A DNA stretch of 64,000 nucleotides from Chionis minor (taxonomy: Eukaryota > Chordata > Aves > Charadriiformes > Chionididae): NCBI GenBank assembly GCA_013398295.1, contig VZSF01007912.1, positions 1 to 64,000 on the forward strand. Reading direction: 5' to 3'. Positions 10,401 through 22,500 of the stretch are shown in pieces. The notes under the pieces are model-generated. The model saw only the letters and a list, made by a program, of their open reading frames with translations. It did not search any database and was not told the DNA's origin. Position numbers and translations under genes: made by a program. Position 1 is the first letter of the stretch. Every line of letters starts with the position of its first letter.

Positions 10401-13400
10401 CCTGGGCCAGAAAGCAGGTTTTGCCTGTTTCTTGATTGTTGACAGAGGACACATGGTATCTATAGTCCAATCAGCGAAACTGGCATCCTCCAAGCTAAGC
10501 TCAGACACTGTGCTGCCTGTTCATTTCACCCTGGCATCTTTCCAGGCATCCTGTGTGGAAGCAGGGACACATCATCATTCTTCTGCTGCTGGGGAGCCCA
10601 ACATGGCAGTAACACACTGTCCTTTGCCACTTGAGCCTAACTGGATCTGATAGTATCTTATTTTTGTTGATTGTATCTGATTCATGTTATGGGACACCCC
10701 AGTGTGGAAAAATCTTTGGGCACTTTCCTCTCCTTGTACCATTGTGAGGACCCAACAGAGCTTTAGATTTGCTAAGTGCAAGTCAAGGTAGGTCAGCCCC
10801 TTTGAGTTCTGTTTATTAAAAACCCTAGAGGTAGAAAGCAACAAAACAAGCAGTATATACGTTTTTATCGTTAGACTTACTACCTTCCAAAACTTTCTGC
10901 CAAATTGGCATGGCAATCCAGAAAAGCAGAAGTTGCTGCGACTATGACAAATGAATGGTTTCACTTAACACATGCTGTACTATATTAGGATGTCTACAAG
11001 TAGTGCTTAACTGGAAATGGAGTTTGTTCAATGCCAAGCCATGAACAATTGCAGTAAATAAAAATGAGGCATGCCTTAAGTGTCTTTTATTTCAGGAGGG
11101 GGCTTAAGACACAAACAGTTACCTCAGACATAAAATCTGCATTTAATAAATAAATTCAATAAACAATTCCTTTGTGTTTCTTCAGAGACAGGCATAAACA
11201 AAAAAAAGAGTAATGTCATGGCTGTGAGCATTATGAAAACCAGGGAGGAAACTGAGGGCTTGCAGAACTTGATCCATTCCTCTTGCGACTGATGGGGGAA
11301 ACAGGGACTTGTGCAGCTTTGGCACTGTTACTATGACTGGTGTTAATAGGAATGCTTGACTGGTATTAATGGGAAATACTGTTGCCCCATAGCCCTGTAA
11401 AAAGGCAAATTTCTTGCAGCTTTTGTGAAATAAAACAGGCTGTTTCTTGGGCAGCTGACGAGCCTTTTTTCGTACCCACATAGTTTAGAAAGCTCAAAAG
11501 AAGGCAAAAAAACCCCAAGAGATTTGCAGAGACCTTGGCACATTGCTTATTCAATAACAGCAACTTTCACTTTTATACCGTGACTGGTGGTGAATTGCCC
11601 AGACTAGTTTATCTCAATATCCTGGTGTGCTGAGAGGCTGGTGAGGACCAGAAGCAAGCACGAGTCCTGGTTACATGAGAAAAAGGCAGTGCCAGCTCCA
11701 GAGAAATGCAACCATCCTGTGAGCCTGAGAAGCAGATGGATAAGATGAAGACCAGCTGTGACAGATGGACAACTTCTGAAGGGCGGGTTCAAATGGGGAT
11801 GCATACCATGCTGACAAGGGGGTGAATGCTACTCTAATCTTAAATGTGTGTGTGCTTTAAACTTTCCCATCCACATTTATCACATTTTTTCAAAGCTTTT
11901 CCTTTCTCTGCCTCTTTTCCTCTCATTCATTCTACTTCCTTCCATTTGCCATTTTTACCTCCAGCTCTTTCTCTATTCTTTCTCAGCATCTCTGCCTTTT
12001 GCCTTTCCTTCTCTTATCTCCCTCTCCGTGGTTCAAATAAGCCCTGCCAGATTGGAAGGTCTGTACTCTTTCCAAGACAGAGAAGAGATTAGAAGCATCG
12101 GCTCCATTTGGGGCATGCCACCATCTGCCAAGTAGATGGAGATGATGAAATCCTGATGTTCTGGCTAGCAGCAGATATCCTCATCCAGTCTGGTGCAGTT
12201 TACTCTCTTCACAATTAGCCAAAACCTAATCAAAATGTTCTGATTCACTGGTGCCATGCCAGGGGATGGGGGGTAATGACCTTTGGTCTCCAACACAAGA
12301 CTGCAGTGCAGCATTGCCCTTACAGCATCCCATTTCCTCCCAAATAACCTCTGAGGTCTGAGCAACTTATTTTTCCCTTTCTCAGCGACTTTTTTTCAGC
12401 TACCCACCTGGCTCTTCCTGAGTGGAGAGAGACTCAGTGAGTTTGGAGCTCAGCTCCTGGCTGGTAACCTGTTTCCCTGTGGCTGGGAAGGAATTTCCAG
12501 AGGATGAGTGGTATGCGTGCCGATCTCAGGGGAACTGGGGAGCTGCCAAATCTAACCAGCAAACTGGGCCAGGAAAGGCCCCACATACGCTTTCACTAGA
12601 GGAAAGGAATGTTTGTGGAAACTGGGAATAGTGGAACTTATTTAACTCTGCTCTTCTCCTCGCATTCTTCTTAGTCCCAAGCCCAGTGCTGAGCTCAGCC
12701 TGCCACAAGCACTGCAACAGCAAGACAAGAGGAGCCAAGTTATTGCTGCAGCCTGGAGACCCTCAGGGGGGATAAAAAGAGTTACTGGTTAAGAGACAGC
12801 CACCGAGTAGGCAAGGGAGCCCTGTGACTTGTGGTACAGACTCAGGCTAGTTTAATGTCTCTGTATTAGCAAGTATGCTGTGGCAGATATATCATAAAGC
12901 TGCTATAGAAATAGCCAAATAAAACAGGATTTGAGGGTAATGAGAGACACAGGGACAATAGAGGCATACAGGGTTCCTTCTTCTGCTTTGTCTCCTTCCA
13001 GTGGGAGAGAAAACCTCATAGATGACTGTCCCCTTGGGGACTTTTGTCTATGTGTCTCCCCACAAGTGTTATTTGCACCTTGTCCTCAAGTTGCCTTTTT
13101 TGTTTTTTCTTTTTGTGATGCTTTAATATGTTTCTTTTGTCTGCTTCCCATGATCAGCTATCCATGTAGCTGACCTGCATGGGCTTCACCCATACCAGTG
13201 CCATTTTGCTGAAAACACTTTAACCAACAAATAATGTGTTTGGGCTGGAAGCTTTTAACAATCAGGGTTACTACAGGAAACCATAATGAATGCGATTGTG
13301 GCCACACTCCTGAGAGTGGCAAAATTCCCACTGACTTCAGTGGTGCTAGTTTGCACATTTTAGTGCTTTTAAAGTTAAAGCAAGGAGCTGATTAGTTTGC

Positions 13401-13984
13401 CCACTTCAAACCAAATCACTTGCACAGATCCCTGTTTTGATGCAGTCTGGTCCATGTACCCAGCTAGCTTCTCTGCAGCTTGGATGGACTCAGCTCCCTT
13501 CAGCAGAGCCACTGGGGTGCAGAGGGAGAGTGCGTGACTTTGGAGAGCCCCAGTTCAAGGTGGGTGCAGGCTGCGCATGCGGGCAAGCACCAGTTTTCCT
13601 CTCCAGTGCCCTAGGCCAGCCCTATGGGTCCTGCCCTGCCTTGAACCCGAGCACAGGCACTGCATGAAAAATTAATTGCTCCACCACTCAGTTCTTTACC
13701 TCAGCAATTTACATCTTGCTTGTCACTATTTGAGTAATCAGAACCTCTGCAGCCTGCTGATGTTCATTAAGACCTGGTGACTTTCCTTTCCATGACGTTG
13801 TACTATTCAGTGCTTCTGACAGGATTTCTTTATGCCTGAGAAGTCGTTATGCTGCAGAATTTGGCATGATCTATCCCAAGAAAACAAGGAAAGAACTTTA
13901 AGCTTTAGAAATAGAATAAATAAAATAATCACTACTGTTAACAATATACAAGACGACACGCACATAGTCATCCTGAAGAGATCT
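7408..13984. other. Long non-coding interval
   Basis: About 6.6 kb with no recognised gene or repeat. The longest open stretch is 10575-10964 on the minus strand (129 codons), with no domain I recognise. There is no CpG island and no long tandem repeat. A pyrimidine-rich patch lies at about 11880-12020 and accounts for the Ser/Phe-rich open frames there. Confidence 0.5.
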
Positions 13985-14035
13985 GGGGCAAGTGATTTAA
14001 TTACTCCATGCCTCACAATTAAAAGGAATGCTAAC
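13985..14035 (+). repeat. Ancient MIR/L2/L3-like tail
   Basis: The run GGGGCAAGTGATTTAATTAC followed by CATGCCTCACAATTAAAAGG follows the order of the shared amniote retroposon block usually written 'gggcaagtcacttaacctctctgtgcctcagtttcc'. It is strongly diverged and the boundaries are approximate. A recognition from memory, not an alignment. Confidence 0.5.
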
Positions 14036-14082
14036 ATTTCCTCTCCTTAATTACACTGAAAGTTCTTTGTAGAAGGAAAGAC

Positions 14083-14095
14083 TTTTTTTTTTTTT
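14083..14095 (+). repeat. T homopolymer, 13 bases
   Basis: Uninterrupted T run. It lies just past the MIR-like relic but shows no other sign of being a retroposon tail. Confidence 0.9.
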
Positions 14096-17000
14096 ACTCT
14101 GTGTGTTTGTACCAGTGGGGTGTCTTTGCCCAGCAGTTGAGTAAAAGATAATCAGAAGGGGACTCACAGACTTCTCTGTAGCTTTTGCATGCGTATATGA
14201 TTTATTTCACTAGTAACAGAGCTGCTTCACCTCTGGAAGGGAACATTGGCTTAACAGCATGCATTAAGAGAAGTGAGGCAGTCGTTAAAAGTAAGGTGAA
14301 GGGGGCTATTTCCATGCAAAAGTATAAGGAGGGATTTAAATGGCAGGATGTGCTTCTGAGCCAGACTTTGGTTGGGACATGAGGACCCTTGTGCAAATGG
14401 ATCTGGATCCCATGACAGTTCTATATTTGGGACTGAGGCAAATAGAAGAAACACTACAGCGTGCAGGAATCCTAAAAAACTGACCAAAGTGGCAGAAAAT
14501 GTATTACTGATTTGCCAGTCCTCAGTGCTGGGATAGAAGAGTGATCACTGAGAAGACTCTACCGGTGCCACTTTCAGCTCATACTTATCACTTAGTCTAG
14601 CATATATAAAAAAGAGAAAACAGCTTTACATCATGTGTCTTCCTCTTGTTGCTTACCCAGATTTCCTCAAATTGTCTAGTTCCTTTCTCTTTTTAACTTC
14701 TGATTCTGTCAACCAGTTTATGACTGTATGAGGCGTGAGCTTTAGACATTTTTTGGCTGCTTCCTGTGGTGAAAAGAGCCTCAGAATCACTTAGATCCTT
14801 CCTTGCTAACAGCATGACTGTTTTTATACAGTACAAATCCATCTGTGATCTAAACTAAAATATGGAAGCTTCTGTAATCTATCCTCCCTCTGATCTCATC
14901 ACAGTATAACATAATTGCAGAAGAGATTATGAACTTGGATTCTTTTAAGCATCCTTTGTATGTCTTTCAGTTTCAGGTATCCACTGTGAATTCTGATTCA
15001 GGGAGCATCCTCCATGCAGGTTAAATTAATTAAGTCTGCCCCTAAAGGAGCATTTGGGGAATCGGGACGTGCTAGAAAGGATTTTTATTACAGTCGTAAC
15101 TGTAACCTCTTGGATATTTGTCCTACACAAGTTAAATCCACTCAGAGAGTGTTATATTCTAGATACCTTTTGGAACACTGAACAGCTTTCCTAGGTACTA
15201 ATAACTAATCCTTTTTCAGCCCCTTCTTCAGTCCTCTACCTGCTCTTCCTACAGTAGCATTTTGTTTAGTAGTTTCAGACTGCCACCACAGCTGATGCCC
15301 AAGGGATCTGCCACAGGGAATGGGAGGGCTACATCTGCACCTCACAGCAAAGCAGAGGGCAGAGATGTCAGACCCAGAAGCAGTATGACCATATCAGCAT
15401 GACGCTAGGTCCAACCAGGTGATCCCTGTTGAAAAACAGAGCTCACTCCCTTGGGCACACACCATGCACATGACTATCACCCTGCTGGGACACCAGCTAG
15501 AGTCCCTGCACTGTCCTGTCATGTGCAAGGCAGGCAGCTTGCCTCTGCCCTGCATCTGTAATCTCAGCTCCACACAACATTGTGCTGCGCAGATATCCTA
15601 GTTGCCTCCTTAGTTCATTGATTCTCAAATATTTTCCAGACCTGCTTGAAAATAAATTTTTGTCTTTGCTTTCTTCTAATTTCTGCCCCTTCAGGGCAGA
15701 AAATATTCTACTAATGCCTCCTTCCTACTACTACTTACAGTGTAGAACAAATTGGGCTTTAAAGATCTATTTTTAGATCTATGATGTACATTTATATTCA
15801 TCTCTTATACAGCTCTTTGCAAAGGAATTCAGGAAGTAAAAACAGATATATAAATTGTCGTCTTCAAGTCATCCAGCTGCAAAGCTAATTCCTCTGAATT
15901 TCAATCCCAGACTGCCCTTCAGGCAGTGTCTCCCTCTCCTACAGGTACAATTGTGATACTTGGTGCAGCAATAATTTGCATCTGGCAAACAAACCCCCAG
16001 ACCAGGAGACTCCAGCCTACAAACATGCCTTCCCAGGAACTAGTACAGACTTATGGAAGAGACTCAGGATAGGTGGGAAAAACCTCTGCAGCAGATTGAT
16101 CACGCCTTTTGCAGCTCCTGTGAGGTCACTGGAATAGGTCCAACAAGCAGGTAAGTTGGGAGAGTTGAGGCAATTTTCCAAGTGATCACATGGGAGCCAG
16201 AGAAAAGGGAAATACTACATTTTCTCCATAAGAAGAAACATTCTTTACACAGCCAGGATTAGACAGAGTTGGCTCTGTTTCATAACATTTCATATCTTTC
16301 ATTGTTTTATGTGCACTACATTTTAAGAATTCAACAACAATGGCATTATGGAAATTAAAGAAAGTTAAATAGATACTGCATTTTTAAAAGTTCTTGTAGC
16401 TGGTCCAGCTGGTGTAATTTCTTTTCATCCTTGAACCAGACCTTTGGAAACCTCAACATGTCCTAAATAAGCCCAGACCATAAACTGGTATACTCAAGGC
16501 CTGCTGGGCATAGATGTGTAAATGTGTTTGACCATTTGTGTTGTAATTACATGCTGCGTTCAGGCCACATTCCCTTTGCTTGTGCTGTCCAAGCCAAAAA
16601 TGTCAGACAAATGTTACTGTCAGTGGTGGAATCCCAAAAGTTGCTCAAGAAGGGAGCAGGTGGCTGTAAGGAGGCAAATGAGATCAAAAGGTGTTGGTAT
16701 GCAATGCATGCCCTAATCTTCAAGGCATTCATCCTTTCCCACACGGCAAGATCACCAGCAACCTGGTAGGTAGCAAATGATCACAACCTATAGAATGTAT
16801 TAAACGCTGCTTCCTTATAAAAAGACTGGTTGGCTTTCTAGCAACAGCCAGTCTCTCTTTCTCTTCTATGTAGTCCTCCCTCTCCTGGCACTGGAGAGCT
16901 GCCAGCCTGCCGTAGCTAAGTCCACAAGCAGAAGCAGCCTGCAAAAGTTGCTTGTGTAGCAGCTGCTCCATCAAACTCACCAGCTCAGTTGCCACAACAC

Positions 17001-19392
17001 TAAAGCAAATACTGAAAGTTTGCACTGCGGTGGGGAAATCAAAGAGGATGGGCCTGCTGTTCTTCCAAGTGATTTCTTCTGCAGAAAGCCTCTAAGGAGA
17101 ACAAACTGTTCCCCTGCTGTCATGGAACAACCAGTTGACTTTCACCAAGCACTAGAGACTGGGTGCAAACTAATGCATGTGAACCAAATTGGTCTGGATG
17201 GGACTATAATACTGCTTTGGAGGTATGGAAGGCACAGCACACACAAAGCAAGAGACCTCAGTCATTCTAATATAGCTGATTTCACCCTTTTCATCCTTTT
17301 CTTATGGATGGGTGAAAAGAGTTTTACCTTCTTATTTTGTGTCTTCCAAGATCTTTTCCTACATCCCCTGAGAGGCAAACTTACCATTGCAGCTGCTTCT
17401 CCACTGTCCAAGAAACCACAACCACAAGAAATCGTACTGTATCTTCACTCTCTGCGCAACCACGTGGGAAGCATGCTACTGTTTGCGTACCAGCTATTTG
17501 AATCAGGAAGCCTTTACAGCAAATGAACTACAGCCAGCTGAGATAAAATATGCTAATAAAGTTTCTCCCCAGGGAACAGGCAATTGTGATAATGCAGACC
17601 TGAAGCTAACTTCTGCTCTCCAGTGCATTGGTACTTGTCAGAGCAGTTTGATCAAAGCAACTGAGTGGCAAGCAGTGACACTGTCTGTGGTTACACCACA
17701 GCTGCATGTTTGGGTTCTTTTTATTTTGGTTGTCAAAGAACAAGGTTTGTTCCTTGATTTCTCCAGCAAAAGCATCTCTTAAGATCTGGAATTCTTGTTT
17801 GGGATCTTCAGCAATTAATATGACCTCATCTCTACCATCACATAGGGAATATCACTCAGTAGAGACCTAACATTACTTTTTCTCCCTAGAGAGGTGCTTC
17901 ACAAAATCTGAGAGTGTAATACCATACAGCTAAACCTACAAGAGGCTCAAGGAAGCCTGAGAAGATGACAAGTAAATTATTTTGTCACCAGGCGGGATCT
18001 TTTCTTTATTATTCTTAACATGTCCATCCTCGGGACTAAGATTTGCCTGTGACTTCTGGACCACAGCTGCACCTAAGCAGGCTGAGGAGTGTGTGAGATT
18101 TTCAATGCAAATGGCTGAGGGAGTAAAAAGAAAAAAAAACGCTCAGCATTCCCTGCCAGAATAGCTTTTTTTTTCCTATTCATTGATGCTTGTAAAAGCA
18201 AAGGGAAAAGGGAGGTGGCAGTCTGGAGTTCCCACTCACCAGCCAGCACAAGCATGTTCATCTTTCCTCATGTCTGACTTTTTTCTTGAGCCAAAGCTTA
18301 AATACTTGGTTACAAGGGCTGTGTATCCAAGGCTGCCCCAGTGCCCTCTAGTGAAAAAACCGTAAAAGCTAGACCTTGTTTTATCCAATATTGTTCTTTT
18401 CTATTGCAAACAACAACTGTTGGTAATTAAAACAGGACCCTTTTTCCTACTGTTTTGTAAATAATCCGGTCTACTAGTCAACATGGAGATGATATGCAGA
18501 TCTGTCTTTCATCTCCATCTAACCAGATGCTGATCTGTCTTTGCTTTTCCATTGCAAAATTCAGATCAGGAGTTGGGTAAGACTTAGACGACTGAGTCTT
18601 AACCCAGACAAGAGTCAGTTGTCATTTGTGGAGGGAGGGAAGAGCTCTGAGTCTGCAGAAGGGTGTGTCGTGCCTCAGTACTCAAATTTCCTCTTAGGTT
18701 TCTAAGCAATTAAAAAATTAGGACAGTGCTTTGGCCCTCTAGACACTGCAGATTAGGATGAGATTGGTTGGGCTGACACATAGATACTTTAGGAGAGCAG
18801 CGGTTCTCTGAAGTAGTTTTTGTTGAAGGAGCTGTACTTCTAAAGCATATTTGGAGCTGAATAGTCCCAGCAGCTGTGGAAAAGAAATCTGGTTTCCTCC
18901 TCAGCAGCTGTCTGTATACAGTATTTGTGAGAACTGAACTGCTTATCACAACAGGGAATGAATCTTCTCTTCCCTCTGAAGTCTCAAAAAACAAGCTGTA
19001 GAGCTTCCAGCTTGAAAACAATCTGCTTTCCCAAAAGGCACAACAGACTTCTGATGTTTTCCTTTAAATATTCATGGTGATCAAAATTGCACTTTAATAG
19101 TTGCATGGATTCCTTTTAGGGTTGTGTTGTTGTTGTTTAATTAAAATTAGTGTGTTAGCAAAAGTGAAGAACATCCTTAAATTGCATAGTGATTTTTCCA
19201 TGGAAATGAACCCCTTTCTTTTTGCTGTTTTTTTCCATTTCATAGGTAAGGTGACCTCATTCTTCCAAAAAGTAGGGTTGTTTTTTTTCGTACATACAGA
19301 CCTAGTATTGATTTCCTCACCTTTCTATGTGTTATCACTGGAAAGACAAACACTTATCTACAGAATTAAAGGATTTTAGGATGACAATTGGT
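14096..19392. other. Long non-coding interval
   Basis: About 5.3 kb with no recognised gene or repeat. It contains the third-longest open stretch of the window (17020-17526 plus, 168 codons from a TTG), with no known domain and no plausible exon structure. Confidence 0.5.
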
Positions 19393-19560
19393 GTCATTAC
19401 CTCTATTATACAGTAAGAGAAAAGTAAGATCAGGTGGGTATAATGACTCATCCAGTATTATCCAAGAGGCTGATGGAAAAGCTGGGGAAAGAACCTGCCA
19501 TTCTGAGTCCCAGATCAATGCCCTTTGCGTGAGCCTGCACTAACTTTAAGGAACAATTAA
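19393..19560 (+). repeat. Ancient MIR/L3-like tail
   Basis: In order, the sequence shows a 'tacctctattatacagtaagagaaa' type block, a GACTCATCCAGTATTATCCA block, GAAAAGCTGGGGAAAGAACC and then CTGAGTCCCAGATCAATGCC. This follows the amniote retroposon block 'cctcattttacag..gacttgcccaaggtcac..gagctgggactcgaaccc..gactcccagtccagtgc'. It is the longest and clearest of the ancient relics, though heavily diverged. Confidence 0.6.
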
Positions 19561-22500
19561 GCATTCATACAGCCTTAACAGAATTACATAGCTCTTCACT
19601 GCTTCATTCAGCTATTGCCTCCCCTACAAAATCAAAACAAAGCCCAAATAGCAGAAAGGAACCAGCTGTAATGAGGGGGATTGGAGCAGGGATGGGGGCA
19701 GCTGAATGCCTGATTTTTTAACAGACTCCGGTTCCTTTAAATATCTGTGAATTTCAATATCAGAACCAAAGAAATCTTTTGGGAGGTGTTTCCTTTCTCC
19801 ACTTCAGCAGCTACCGAACTCATGCCAAATACCAGAGGAGAGAATAGAACAAAAAAGGGAAAGGACATCATCACTAGCTTTTAAGCAAGCATCTCCTATG
19901 CAATCCAGTAGTCCCAAACCATTTCATATGTTACTGTCACACACTTGAATACAAATATGTCACAACTATATATTGCTATATTGGCAGCTGAAGCCTGATA
20001 ATATCACAGGTAGCTTTCTCTATGTTGTACGTGCTAGTTTGTCAGGGTAGGGTTGTAGGCATTCCTAGGCACCTTACACAATCCGTGCTCTGTTGTGTTT
20101 ACTATTGCTGGGTATCTGCTTGGTGGAGCAGAAAAATATGCCACCTCTGAGTGGAAAGGATTTTGCTTTAAGGTTTCATGACCTGTAATTTTTGTTAACC
20201 TGGGAGAAAAAGGAGAAGGAGAGAGAAAGGAAAAAGTGAGAAAAGAATGTAGTTTTGTTTCTTGGGATATTTTTTATATATCTATCTGTATTATAATAGG
20301 ATACATATATAATTTTCCCTTTAGGCACTTATACATCTATATTTTTCTATTAGTCTATACAATTATTTAGCTGACCTCCTGTTTAATGGAGAAAAATAAT
20401 TCCAGAGTTGGGAGGGACAAATTGTATATATATGTACATATATGTATAATGGAACATAATTTCAGACCAAATCTATAAACTCAAAATTTTCTCTTAAGTA
20501 GTTTTTCATGTTTAAATCTTACCTCTGCTCCATCTGTGGGTCACAGTGGCATGAGCACTGTAATAGAATAGCAGCAGCAGCAAAGTCTTCCAAAGCATCC
20601 TTCTCTTTAAAATAATTATGTCTAGCTGTATATTAGCTTTTCAATTTCCTACCTCCTTTCTTTTCAGGAATAAATAAATGGCTTTTCCTCTCCCCCTCCC
20701 CCTTTGAAGGAGAACCTGTCTGTTCTTCTGAGTACAGCTGAAGTCAGTGTGCAGCTCCTCTCCCAAACCAAGTCTCCTCGGGATCAGGAAACTTACTTTC
20801 ACAGAGAGACTTTGTTTTTATCCACATCTGGAATGACTCATGGTGCATGTGAGTTTGCTGGCAGCTGTGCGAATAAATATCATTACATTTTTGTAGTTGA
20901 GTTTCATTTGTTATATGGGCCAATTGGAATTTATTTTTGTCCAATGAAAAGCCACAAGTCACTTCATTAAAGGACACTCTTGAATCCTAGCTCTGTTACT
21001 ACTCCTCTGTAATGCGGTGGGCTACAGGCTAACCCATGTCTAAGGTGAAAACCTCCTCTGGAATGATGTACAGCTGCCCTTGGACCCTTAAGTCAGGGAG
21101 TGGGGCATGTGCTCTGCAAGAACATTTTGCTACTGTGATTCATATAATCACTCCTTTATTAAGAACATATAATGCCGCGCGTAGACTTCAGTTCTGCAAG
21201 ACAAGTCCTGGCCTTTTCCTCCATTTGGCCAGCGTGGAGAACAGGAAGGTCCAAATCCTTAACTGGCTCTCTTCAACAGTACTATGGGGAACACTAAGCA
21301 AACCTAAGGACAATCTACAGTAGCCAGGCTGAATGTGGAGAGCTGATGCTGAACAAAAAGGCTACTGACAGGTGTCTCCTTGCTGACACTGGCCCCAGCG
21401 AAGACAACACTGGAAGTGTTTATCCCAGAGAGACCCAGCATGGAGGAAGCTGCAGGTATGTACTGTCCTTGGCACAGCTTCAACAGCAGCATCAGGACAG
21501 GGCTGGGGACCACTGGGAGGTGCTTTATGGGAATATGCCACTGGAATAACAGCAGGTTGCTGTGTGTTGGAACAGGATGATGAAAAATAGGAACACAAGG
21601 AGTATTTAGCAGAATCAAGAGAAAGGGCATACTCCATTTGGTGCCTAGAAATGATCTGCGTAGTTTTCTTCTTTTATAGCCAGGAAAAAATCCACAGACA
21701 TCCATGAATTTACACTGGTGTAAAACTGGCACTTAAGAAAAGAGTCTCCAGCTCAGAAGGTATAAATAGAAGAATTAATGGAAAGGAGCAAGAGCTGGAA
21801 TGACAGAGGGCACTGTGGCTCAGGATTAATGGACACTGGCAGGAAGGCATGGAGAAAACCTGTTCAGCTCCTGTCTGCCCTGTGCCAAGGTCTGGCCTTA
21901 GCCTCAGTCCCCTCATTCTTTTTTTGTCCCAGCTTCAAGTAATACCAGCTGTAAAGGAAGGAGGAGGGTCAAATAAGGTTGTCTTGCTTAAGGCAACTCT
22001 ACTTCTTTTCCTACATGTACAGATTTTCCTATGCTCAGACTGCCTCAGGTTACTCCCACATGAACAGCATATGAATGTAAGACAGTATTTTACATGCCAA
22101 GTAGATGACAAAACATGTAATTCAAGCAGAGGGTGGCTAACTATATGCTCTTCTTGTTGACATAACATATTAAGGATGGATCTGAATGCAAGGTTAAAGC
22201 TAGGAGTGCGCTCACTCATATGTACCTGTCTGGAAATTACGGAGCTAGAGTAAACTAGTTTTATGTTCCCTAGAAAGGGAGGGAGAGAGAGATGCCACAA
22301 GAGAATGATTATTCCCACTTAGCTCAGGTAAGTCACTTAGGACAGGACAAGCTGCTCTCTGGAGGAGGTGGATCCAGTCATCAGCAGTTCTGAGACGTTG
22401 TGCACCAAGATGATTTGCATCAAGAAGATACAAGTTGCACCATAGTAAGGGAGTAATGATCTGTCAAGCACTGAGAATAAATATTGTGGTGTAACTCCTA

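Noticed and set aside
17020..17526. 168-codon open frame, plus strand
   Set aside because: It begins at a TTG, has no recognised domain or coding-like composition, and a frame this long is expected about once by chance in a window of this size.
20421..20450. ATATATGTACATATAT palindrome as a possible functional site
   Set aside because: It lies in a low-complexity TA/TG-rich patch where such palindromes arise easily.
21380..21453. Possible small exon ending at GCTGCAG before GTATGT
   Set aside because: A good-looking donor alone is common. I see no matching acceptor with a polypyrimidine tract, no known protein match and no neighbouring exons.
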